From: Flavisolibacter longurius
GTDB taxonomy: Bacteria > Bacteroidota > Bacteroidia > Chitinophagales > Chitinophagaceae
Length of the DNA stretch: 64,000 nt
Assembly (NCBI GenBank): GCA_014163555.1
Contig: JACJGO010000013.1
Span: forward strand, 1 to 64,000
Direction of reading: 5' to 3'
Positions 57,570-64,000 of this stretch are shown piece after piece (within the stretch, counting starts at the first letter, position 1; each line of letters starts with the position of its first letter). Both the position numbers and the translations under genes were made by a program. The notes beneath the pieces were generated by a model. That model saw only the letters and a program-made list of their open reading frames with translations, was not told the DNA's origin and did not search any database.

Positions 57570-58798
57570 TATACATAGCTCAGCCACCACTGTTTGTGGG
57601 TTTGCTTGTAGCGACTGTACCACCGGCAAACGGGATAGAGTGCCAGCACCACGCTGATCCAAACCACGTAGGTGATGAGGAGGGAGTAGCCCTCACCGGG
57701 ATAGATAAATTTGAACGGCATGCCGGGTACACCGGCTGCGCCTTCGGCAAAGCTGTGCCCGCGGGTAAACGAAAGCAGGGCAGCTATCAGGTGAATGAGG
57801 TAAAAATGCAGTATGTAATAAAAGAAGGGCACCCTGCCAAAAACGGTAATGGCCTTGCTAAAGCCATTGCGGATGTTCTCGGCAAAGGCGAGGAAGATAA
57901 TGGCCGGGCCGATGGTCATGCAGAGATATAGCAGTGATGGCGGGTATTTGGTGGTATTGATAAAAGAAAAGAAAGTGAACAGCGAATTTTTTTGTGCGGC
58001 CCAGTGCGAAGGATCGCCATAGCCGTTAAAAGCCCGGAGCAGGATAAAAAATGCGATGGTGCCGCTTCCCAGCCAGAGCAATCTTTTTTTCCGTTCCGCC
58101 CCTTCGTATTGGGTATACAGCTTTCCAAAGCCATAACCCAAAAACATCAGTCCCGTCCAGGGCAGGAAGGGATACAGGATGCCCAGCACTTTATTTTCAG
58201 TAATGGGAATAAAATTTTGTGTGTGCAGCAGCGAATAAAGGAGTCCTGGTCTTTCTTTCAGTCCCGCTTCATAATAATCCAGGCTATTATGACCCAGTAC
58301 AATCAGCAGGCCGATGGCAAGAATGGCTTTGAACGGCAGCCAAATGGCCAGTCCCAGGAGCACCATGCTGATACCAATGGCCCAGATTACCTGCAGAAAG
58401 AAAATGCTGAAAGAAATATCGAACGAAATACCAAAGGTGACAATGGTTACTTCAGCCAGAATAAGCCAGAGCCCCCGCTTGACCAGGAAGCTGCAAAGTT
58501 CCCCTTTTGATTTGCGCCGGCTTTGAAAAAAGGCAGATGTACCGGCCAGGAAAACAAATACCGGTGCACAAAAATGGGTGATCCACCGGGTAAGGAAGAG
58601 CCAGGGAGAGGTAGTAGCAAAATTCAGCGGATCGCCTGTCATGGCTTCCTGGTGAATAAAATCTCGGGTGTGGTCCAGCGCCATGATAACCATCACCAGG
58701 CCACGCAATAAATCAATGCTGTCGATGCGGTAGGCTGTACGTTGCAGTTCCGGTTGTGCGGGGCGTTTGATGCGCAGTTTGACAAGTGTGGTAAACAT
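57569..58798 (-). CDS. Heparan-alpha-glucosaminide N-acetyltransferase-type membrane protein (DUF1624-like)
   Basis: A 409-residue polytopic protein with about ten hydrophobic helices. The start of helix 1 carries IDSIDLLRGLVMVIMALDHTRDF, the family signature with an active-site His seen in the human lysosomal enzyme HGSNAT and its bacterial relatives (DUF1624/DUF5009 types). These move an acetyl group across a membrane onto a sugar amine. Acceptor unknown. ATG at 58798 is used rather than an upstream start at 58879. Confidence 0.83.
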   Translation of the reverse strand: MFTTLVKLRIKRPAQPELQRTAYRIDSIDLLRGLVMVIMALDHTRDFIHQEAMTGDPLNFATTSPWLFLTRWITHFCAPVFVFLAGTSAFFQSRRKSKGELCSFLVKRGLWLILAEVTIVTFGISFDISFSIFFLQVIWAIGISMVLLGLAIWLPFKAILAIGLLIVLGHNSLDYYEAGLKERPGLLYSLLHTQNFIPITENKVLGILYPFLPWTGLMFLGYGFGKLYTQYEGAERKKRLLWLGSGTIAFFILLRAFNGYGDPSHWAAQKNSLFTFFSFINTTKYPPSLLYLCMTIGPAIIFLAFAENIRNGFSKAITVFGRVPFFYYILHFYLIHLIAALLSFTRGHSFAEGAAGVPGMPFKFIYPGEGYSLLITYVVWISVVLALYPVCRWYSRYKQTHKQWWLSYV

Positions 58799-58901
58799 AA
58801 GCGAGGTTTTGTAAGAGAAGCCGTTGCTCCAATTAAAGCTACTCGATTTTCTATCACCATTTGCATTGACGCAAATCATAATATTTTTTTGGGCCGGCCG
58901 G

Positions 58902-58909
58902 TAGTTTCG
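58902..58909 (+). promoter_or_regulatory. -7 box TAGTTTCG of the DUF2892 gene
   Basis: TAGTTTCG (one mismatch) ends 15 nt before the ATG at 58925. Confidence 0.45.
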
Positions 58910-58924
58910 GACAAAATTGTTTTT

Positions 58925-59131
58925 ATGAAAAAGAACATGGCCGTACTGGACCGGTTTATTCGCCTGGTACTGGGTTTTGTAATGGGGATCCTGTTTTTTA
59001 CGGAAGACTATTCGCTGGGTGCTAACGCCGGCTTGCTCACTGTGGCTATCGTTTTCATTTTTACGGCGCTTTCCGGTCGTTGCCCTCTTTACTCCTTGCT
59101 GGGATTGAACACCCGGCAGTTTAATTATTGA
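58925..59131 (+). CDS. DUF2892 (YgaP-like) small membrane protein
   Basis: The 68-residue protein matches DUF2892: a leading MKKNMAVLDRFIRLVLGF, two hydrophobic helices, and the RCPLYSLLGLNT motif characteristic of the family. In rhodanese YgaP the same domain forms the membrane anchor. Stand-alone here, function unknown. The longer reading frame from 58742 overlaps the divergent gene and is rejected. Confidence 0.83.
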   Translation: MKKNMAVLDRFIRLVLGFVMGILFFTEDYSLGANAGLLTVAIVFIFTALSGRCPLYSLLGLNTRQFNY

Positions 59132-59164
59132 AAGAAAGCAATCAATAAAAAATGTTGTTTACAA

Positions 59165-59194
59165 AAAAGGGCCATCACCGGACAGCCCTCTTTT
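59165..59194 (+). terminator. Possible weak terminator
   Basis: AAAGGGC/GCCCTCTTTT with a 12-nt loop; weak stem. Confidence 0.35.
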
Positions 59195-59302
59195 GCATAT
59201 AAGTTTTTTTGTATCTGGTTGATGCATAAATCCTGCATAATCAGTAGCGAGCCGGGATTCAATTACAATACCGGTTAGCAATGCCAAGTATAAAAACTTT
59301 TT

Positions 59303-60157
59303 TTATACTGCTTCAGCCGCTGCCGATTCCAGTGCAGCAATGTCAAATTTTTTCATTTTAAAAAATGCTTCCATTACCCGCGGCGCTTTTTTGCTGTCGT
59401 TCATCAAGGTTTTCAGCACTTCCGGCACTACTTGCCACGATACACCGTAGCGGTCTTTAAGCCAGCCGCACCTGCTTTCGGTACCCCCTTCTGTCAGGCT
59501 GTTCCAGAAAAAATCAACCTCCTTCTGGTCTTTGCATTCCACTACAAAGGATACCGCTTCATTGAAGCTAAATCCGTGGGGGTGCGAACTATCCATCACC
59601 ATAAATACATTTCCCCCAAGGCTGAACTGGGCATGTTTTACACGGCCTTCGGTATCACCTTCATTTGGGCCGTATCGTAAAATACCGGTAACCGAAGAAG
59701 GCGTAAACACCGTTGTGTAAAACTGAATGGCTTCTTCTGCCTTGCCGGCATTGTCACCGGTGAACATAAGCGAAGGCGTGAACGTCTGCCCTACATCCTC
59801 CAGCTTACCGAACGAAAGTTGCCAGCTAAAGCCAAAGCGGTCCTGCACCCAACCGTATCGGCTGCTCCAGGGATAGGCGTCGAGCGGCATTAATATCTTG
59901 CCGTCGTCGGCCAGTTTGCGCCAGGCAGCATCAACTTCCTCCGCTGTTTCATGCACTACAAAAAAAGAAAGCGAAGGGTTGGGTTTGAATTCAGGTCCGC
60001 CATTCAGAAGCATGAACTTCTGGCCGGAGGCGGTAAAACTGACAACCAATGGCGTGTCATTGGTGATGGTGCAGTTGGCAAACACCGAGCAATAAAATGC
60101 AGCGGCTTCTTTAGCATTGCCATTGAACCAAAGGCAGGGATAGATTTGCTGTTTCAT
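59303..60157 (-). CDS. Two-domain VOC (PhnB-like) protein
   Basis: A 284-residue protein with two glyoxalase/VOC domains of the PhnB-type (3-demethylubiquinone-9 methyltransferase-like fold): YPCLWFNGNAKEAAAFYCSVF (residue 6 on) and TPSLMFTGDNAGKAEEAIQFY (about 137 on), each ending in a SWQL/SWQV strand with RYGVSWQVV near 235. Chemistry of the group is unclear. It follows the SRPBCC gene by 30 nt, a pairing common in Bacteroidota. Confidence 0.85.
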   Translation of the reverse strand: MKQQIYPCLWFNGNAKEAAAFYCSVFANCTITNDTPLVVSFTASGQKFMLLNGGPEFKPNPSLSFFVVHETAEEVDAAWRKLADDGKILMPLDAYPWSSRYGWVQDRFGFSWQLSFGKLEDVGQTFTPSLMFTGDNAGKAEEAIQFYTTVFTPSSVTGILRYGPNEGDTEGRVKHAQFSLGGNVFMVMDSSHPHGFSFNEAVSFVVECKDQKEVDFFWNSLTEGGTESRCGWLKDRYGVSWQVVPEVLKTLMNDSKKAPRVMEAFFKMKKFDIAALESAAAEAV

Positions 60158-60187
60158 TGGAAAAACGTTGTTAGATGAAGAAATGCA

Positions 60188-61066
60188 TCAGGCTTCGCAG
60201 AGTTCTTTCAGCCGGGCCAATGCTTTGGGCCAGGTTTCAAAAAAGTAAGCATGAAATTCTTTGTTGGTGTCAACATCTACTGACACGAGGGTTTGTCCAT
60301 CTTCTTCTGTGAAGGTGTAATTCTCCAACGAGCCCGCCCATGCTTCCACTTCGGGACCACTGGTAATTTCCTGACCATCTTTTAAAATGCCGATATGCTC
60401 AATGGAAACAAAACGGGCCGGAATGTTTTCTTTGATGCGGCTTACCATGCCGCCGCTGTTGCCGTCTTTATCCTCACCTACAAAAAGGAGTTTGGCACCC
60501 TTTTCCCACGAACCTTCGTACCGGGAGGAGGGATTAAAAACCGCCGTCCACTGCTGATACGTTTCCTGGTCAAGCATGGTTTTGTACACGGTGTCAACCG
60601 GCGCTTTAATAATGGTTTGAAAATGCATGGTGTTGAGGGTGCCTGGCGCTTCGGCATACTGCTTAAAGTTGTGCATAATGGCCTGCCAGCCCTGCCGCTG
60701 CATTTCTACCGGATGCGTTCCTTCCGCTTCAAAAGTTTCTTTTACCGTTGTTTCGTTGCCATACGGGATAAACAGGACCTGCACCTTACGGCCATCCTCA
60801 ATGGTAAAAGAAAGCTCTTTGTTTTCCTCTACTTTGGTGAAGGTGCCGCTAAAGTCAAAACCCATACTGCCATCCCTGCTTTCCATGCGGTAGTTGAAGC
60901 GGCCACCCTCCTGCAGGTCAGCTTCTGCTTTCGGAGAATGCCAATCGTCGGCGGCAAAGTTCCAGTTGACAATATGTGTGGGATCGGTCCAAAGGGTCCA
61001 TACTTTTTGCACGGGTGCCTGGATGGTAGCGGCAACAGTGATGAGAGTGGTTTCAGTAGTGGTCAT
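60188..61066 (-). CDS. Two-domain SRPBCC (AHSA1-like) protein
   Basis: A 292-residue protein with two START-like/SRPBCC domains: one begins AATIQAPVQKVWTLWTDPTH (12 on) and the other FQTIIKAPVDTVYKTMLDQE (about 150 on). Both have the AHSA1-like ending WQAIMHNFKQYAE and WPKALARLKEL. The fold makes a hydrophobic ligand cavity; the ligand is unknown. Probably one transcription unit with the VOC gene downstream. Confidence 0.83.
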   Translation of the reverse strand: MTTTETTLITVAATIQAPVQKVWTLWTDPTHIVNWNFAADDWHSPKAEADLQEGGRFNYRMESRDGSMGFDFSGTFTKVEENKELSFTIEDGRKVQVLFIPYGNETTVKETFEAEGTHPVEMQRQGWQAIMHNFKQYAEAPGTLNTMHFQTIIKAPVDTVYKTMLDQETYQQWTAVFNPSSRYEGSWEKGAKLLFVGEDKDGNSGGMVSRIKENIPARFVSIEHIGILKDGQEITSGPEVEAWAGSLENYTFTEEDGQTLVSVDVDTNKEFHAYFFETWPKALARLKELCEA

Positions 61067-61467
61067 AGCTGCTGTTTTTGATGTTTGAAAGATAGTACAA
61101 ACCTACGGTGGATTTTGCCGGAAGTCGGTGTGCAAATCCGGCAAATGAAGGGGGTATTGCGACAAGGTTACCGGGTTGAAAACCGGCCCGCTCCGGAACC
61201 GGAAATGTTGTTTCATGCATTAGGAATACGCTGTTACACAGTGGTTACAAATGGGGTGATGAGGGCCCGTTCGGCCAACGATAGCACTTCTAAAATTGTA
61301 GGTTATATCATTGTTCATCCGGAAAGAAAATTTAGGTCCTTGGCTTTCCGCAGGCAACCCTTTTTAGTAATTCCCGTTTTCAATAGAACAAGCGCTTACA
61401 ACCGGGACGGATGCAGTTCTGCAACCGGCCATTACATTCCTTATCTGTTCATTTAAAACGATCAATT
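61067..61467. other. 401-nt gene-free region upstream of the cytochrome operon
   Basis: Divergent region between the SRPBCC gene and the cytochrome operon. It contains one 123-codon open frame on the plus strand with poor coding character, short CCGG-rich words, and no clear promoter box or hairpin. Confidence 0.55.
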
Positions 61468-61854
61468 ATGATACGGTTCCTTTATTTGGCGGGCATTGCC
61501 TGCCTGGCCACCGCATGCAGCAGCAACAAAGCAAGGCAGGACAATCCAGGGGGTGGAAACAATCCTGGCAACTGCGCCACCGCCAATATTACCTACACGA
61601 CCGGTGTTTCTGCCATCATTGGAGCAAATGGCTGTTTGGGATGCCACGGCGCTACGCCAACAGCGCCTTTCTCCCTGCAGACGTACGAGCAGGTGAAAGC
61701 AAAGGCCGCCGAAACCCGTAGCGGCAACTCTGTATTGTATGGCGCTGTAGCCCACCTGAGCGGCTTTTCGCCTATGCCGCAGGGCATGGGTAAAATCAGT
61801 GCCTGTGATATTTCAAAAATAAAGGCATGGGTTGATGCCGGTATGCCGCAGTAA
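61468..61854 (+). CDS. c-type cytochrome lipoprotein
   Basis: A 128-residue lipoprotein: lipobox LATAC with the lipidated Cys at residue 17, a Gly/Asn/Pro-rich linker with an extra Cys, and one heme-binding CLGCH motif (56-60). The C-terminal segment MPQGMGKISACDISKIKAWVDAGMPQ, rephrased as the MPxG ... KAWVDAG pattern, is like the Planctomycete-type cytochrome c domain, with a Met as likely axial ligand. It is expected in the periplasm, membrane-anchored. First gene of a four-gene operon. Confidence 0.85.
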   Translation: MIRFLYLAGIACLATACSSNKARQDNPGGGNNPGNCATANITYTTGVSAIIGANGCLGCHGATPTAPFSLQTYEQVKAKAAETRSGNSVLYGAVAHLSGFSPMPQGMGKISACDISKIKAWVDAGMPQ

Positions 61855-61863
61855 ACCGTTGGC

Positions 61864-62301
61864 ATGAAGAGAAAAATCATCATTGCGGGTTTGATCATTG
61901 CTGCCGCAGCCGGCCTGTTCGGAGTAAAGGAATATTTCCGCACCCACGATGACCTGTCGGGAGAAGAACCGGTTGCTGATTTTACGGTGCCGCAGTTGAT
62001 AGCCGCATTTGAAACCAATGCCGAAAAAAGTAAGCAGCAATATATCGATCGTATTATACGGGTAACAGGTTATGTAACGGCCATATCGGCTGATGATAAC
62101 CCGGTGGTGATCTCGCTTGGTGAAAAAGGCAGGATGTCTTCGGTGCAGTGCAGCATGGATTCGACGCATCAATTACCTGCTACCAATATTGTAGGAAAAC
62201 AGGTAACAGTAAAAGGGATATGTACCGGCGTCCTTGCCGAAGAATTGTTCGGTACCGATGTAAAGCTGGACCGCTGCCTTTTGGAAATGAAAAAAACCTA
62301 A
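61864..62301 (+). CDS. OB-fold protein, tRNA_anti-like family, membrane anchored
   Basis: A 145-residue protein with an N-terminal anchor or signal (KIIIAGLIIAAAAGLFGV) and the OB-fold tRNA_anti-like domain (VPQLIAAFETNAEKSKQQYI, IRVTGYVTAISADDN, GKQVTVKGICTGV). In Bacteroidota such exported OB-folds are often found near YceI and cytochrome genes, as here; they do not bind tRNA as far as known. It lies 9 nt after the cytochrome stop and 11 nt before yceI. Confidence 0.8.
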   Translation: MKRKIIIAGLIIAAAAGLFGVKEYFRTHDDLSGEEPVADFTVPQLIAAFETNAEKSKQQYIDRIIRVTGYVTAISADDNPVVISLGEKGRMSSVQCSMDSTHQLPATNIVGKQVTVKGICTGVLAEELFGTDVKLDRCLLEMKKT

Positions 62302-62312
62302 AACAGGAATGC

Positions 62313-62870
62313 ATGCAGAAATGTGTATGGATCATGAGTCTTTGTTTTTTCGTGGCAGCTACGGTGCAGGCGCAGGGACGGTACTTTACCAAAACGGGCC
62401 GGATCAGCTTTTATTCCCATGCGCCGCTGGAGGATATTGAAGCCGTGAACAAAACCGCCAGCGCTGTGCTGGACGCTAAAACGGGGCAGATACAGTTTGC
62501 TGTTTTGATGAAAGGCTTTGCTTTTAAAAAAGCACTGATGCAGGAGCACTTCAATGAAAATTATGTGGAATCGCACAAATACCCGAAAGCGGAATTCAGG
62601 GGCAGTATCGTTAACAACAGCGAGGTGAATTATACAAAAGATGGTACCTATGCAGTAAGGGCCAAAGGCCAACTGAGCCTGCATGGTGTAACCCGCGACA
62701 TTGAGGTGCCAGCCACGCTGCAGGTACAGGGTGGGAAGATTGAAGGCAAAGCAACCTTCCCGGTGAGGGTGGCAGATTACCGCATCACCATTCCTTCCCT
62801 GATGAAAGACAAGATCAGCAACACGGTAAACGTAACCGTGCTGGTAAAGCTAGATCCATTGAATAACTAA
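62313..62870 (+). CDS. YceI family lipid-binding-type protein
   Basis: A 185-residue exported protein with a signal peptide (ending AATVQAQG, residue 21) and the YceI lipocalin-like barrel: YFTKTGRISFYSHAPLEDIE, IQFAVLMKGFAFKKALMQEH, GQLSLHGVTRDIEVPATL. YceI proteins of known structure bind long polyprenyl chains. ATG at 62313 is chosen because the longer frame overlaps the OB-fold gene. Confidence 0.88.
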   Translation: MQKCVWIMSLCFFVAATVQAQGRYFTKTGRISFYSHAPLEDIEAVNKTASAVLDAKTGQIQFAVLMKGFAFKKALMQEHFNENYVESHKYPKAEFRGSIVNNSEVNYTKDGTYAVRAKGQLSLHGVTRDIEVPATLQVQGGKIEGKATFPVRVADYRITIPSLMKDKISNTVNVTVLVKLDPLNN

Positions 62871-62889
62871 CGGCAGTAAACAAACGTAA

Positions 62890-63771
62890 ATGAGATACAA
62901 CGCTTTTGCTTTTCTTTTTTTATGTATGGCTTCCGGCCGCCTTGCGGCGCAGGACCTTTTGTCGGAGTTGCAAGACAGCACGCCCCAAAAAGAGTATGTA
63001 ACGGCCGCCTTCAAGTCAACAAGGGTGATCATGACGCACAGCATGGAAATGCTGGGCTCCGGAGTGCTGGACTTTCGCATCCTGCACCGGTTTGGAAACA
63101 TCAACCAGGGCATTGGTGAATTTTTTGGTCTGGATGATGCCACCATTCGTTTGGGACTTGATTACGGTCTTTCAAAAAACCTGACCATTGGTGTGGGCCG
63201 TGGCAGCCATCGTAAAGAAGTAGATGGTTTTTTAAAGTTCAGGGCAGTGCAGCAGGCTACCGGACTTGGCGGCTCTCCCCTTTCCCTATTGGCCGTGGGC
63301 GGCATGATGGTGCAAACAGCTCCCTGGTCGGGACACAAAGAAGATGAAAGCGTTGGCAACCGCATGGCGTATTATGCACAGCTGATCGTTGGCAGAAAAT
63401 TCAGTGATGCTTTTACCCTGCAATTCACACCCACCCTGGTGCACCGCAACCTGGTGGCAGCCGAAGACAATAACAAGACTTTCGCCCTGGGTACCGGTGG
63501 CCGCATCCGCCTGTCCCGCCGTGTGTCGCTGAACGTTGACCACTATATCGTTTTCAACACCGAAAAAAGCTTTGATACCTACTTCCCGCTCAGTGTTGGA
63601 TTTGACATTGAAACCGGCGGGCATGTTTTTCAATTGCATTTCACCAATGCCATTGGCATGAACGAAAGGGCTTTTCTTACCGAAACCATCAATCGCTGGG
63701 GCAACGGCGATATTCAATTTGGGTTCAACATTTCCCGGACCTTTCAACTAAAAAAGAAGCGACTGGATTAG
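62890..63771 (+). CDS. DUF5777 family beta-barrel protein
   Basis: A 293-residue protein with a signal peptide (to about residue 21, GRLAAQ) and DUF5777 features: TRVIMTHSMEMLGSGVLDFRILHRFG near the start, then repeating amphipathic strands to NISRTFQLKKKRLD, as in a beta-barrel. Function unknown. Fourth gene of the operon, 19 nt after yceI. Conserved adjacency with YceI and cytochrome genes suggests a common envelope or electron-transfer role, which is inference. Confidence 0.85.
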   Translation: MRYNAFAFLFLCMASGRLAAQDLLSELQDSTPQKEYVTAAFKSTRVIMTHSMEMLGSGVLDFRILHRFGNINQGIGEFFGLDDATIRLGLDYGLSKNLTIGVGRGSHRKEVDGFLKFRAVQQATGLGGSPLSLLAVGGMMVQTAPWSGHKEDESVGNRMAYYAQLIVGRKFSDAFTLQFTPTLVHRNLVAAEDNNKTFALGTGGRIRLSRRVSLNVDHYIVFNTEKSFDTYFPLSVGFDIETGGHVFQLHFTNAIGMNERAFLTETINRWGNGDIQFGFNISRTFQLKKKRLD

Positions 63772-64000
63772 ACGATGCAGCAAACATATTGGAGTGGAGC
63801 TTCTTCATTTTCTCACTTCTCTTGTATGCCAAGCAAAGAAAGTCAAAAGCTCTACAAAATGGTCAGGATGTTCACAAGAGAAAGGAGCACGGAGAATCTT
63901 TTGAAATTGCATTGATACGGATGAGTAACATGTAGCGGCAATGAACTGATTTTCTCTCCTGTGATTTTCTGCAAAAGCTTCTTTCCCTTACACATCATTC

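Noticed and set aside
61085-61456. 123-codon open frame upstream of the cytochrome operon
   Set aside because: TTG start, uneven composition, no family, and no promoter; it only fills the divergent gap.
1-64000. tRNA and rRNA genes
   Set aside because: I checked the longer gaps for cloverleaf-like sequence with TTCRA loops and CCA ends and found none I could support; a dedicated scan would settle it.

Overview
The window is a stretch of a Bacteroidota chromosome, most likely family Chitinophagaceae. Supporting this are a type IX secretion (Por) C-terminal sorting domain, gliding protein GldC, the families DUF4290, DUF3078, DUF6089, DUF5777 and DUF6970, Bacteroidota-type promoters (TAnnTTTG or TAnnTTCG), few Shine-Dalgarno sites, and a MurA with Asp in place of the catalytic Cys. 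There are no phage genes, no recognisable IS element, no CRISPR array and no tRNA or rRNA that I can see. It reads as core genome with unusual intergenic DNA.

Layout. 0-12 kb: end of a large T9SS-secreted adhesin-like protein, mnmD, an AlkA-type glycosylase, DUF4290, the envelope trio bamA-ompH-ompH, gmk, a CNNM/CorC protein, tatC and a secreted M48-like protease. 12-24 kb: GT39 glycosyltransferase, recX, a translationally coupled pair (unknown protein plus trypsin-like protease with zinc ribbon), dnaN, sterol desaturase-like hydroxylase, kdsB, a RelE-type toxin-antitoxin pair, a HerA-like ATPase and a macro-domain protein. 24-34 kb: DUF3078-murI, an AraC regulator, a TonB-type outer-membrane protein, a nitroreductase, a second GT39 and murA. 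34-43 kb: a leftward run of hydrolase, CBS protein, Omp85-like protein, nadK, DUF6089 and uppS, then cvpA, yqeY, gldC and a GT4. 43-50 kb: enolase-superfamily epimerase, obg, a frameshifted rod-shape-type gene, a fused E1 alpha-beta 2-oxoacid dehydrogenase and a voltage-gated-type ion channel. 51-64 kb: SDR, dodecin, small secreted proteins, D-aminoacylase-like amidohydrolase, an acyltransferase-like membrane protein, a VOC/SRPBCC pair, and a four-gene operon (cytochrome c lipoprotein, OB-fold, YceI, DUF5777).

Envelope biogenesis dominates: bamA and its Skp-like partners, uppS, murI and murA for peptidoglycan, kdsB for LPS, two GT39 enzymes, Omp85- and TonB-type proteins. The block that is commonly contiguous in Bacteroidota (nadK, DUF6089, uppS, bamA, ompH, ompH, murI) lies here in three pieces.

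The most striking signal is between the genes. More than twenty intergenic arrays are built from degenerate 7-nt units (8-nt in the GTTCACNN family). They usually abut or overlap stop codons and often occur as two arms in opposite orientation around a short spacer. Several unrelated sequence families share this architecture. A second class of GC-rich REP-like palindromes occurs as inverted pairs; one pair sits in frame inside the E1 alpha-beta linker, and one arm of another encodes the C-terminus of the epimerase.
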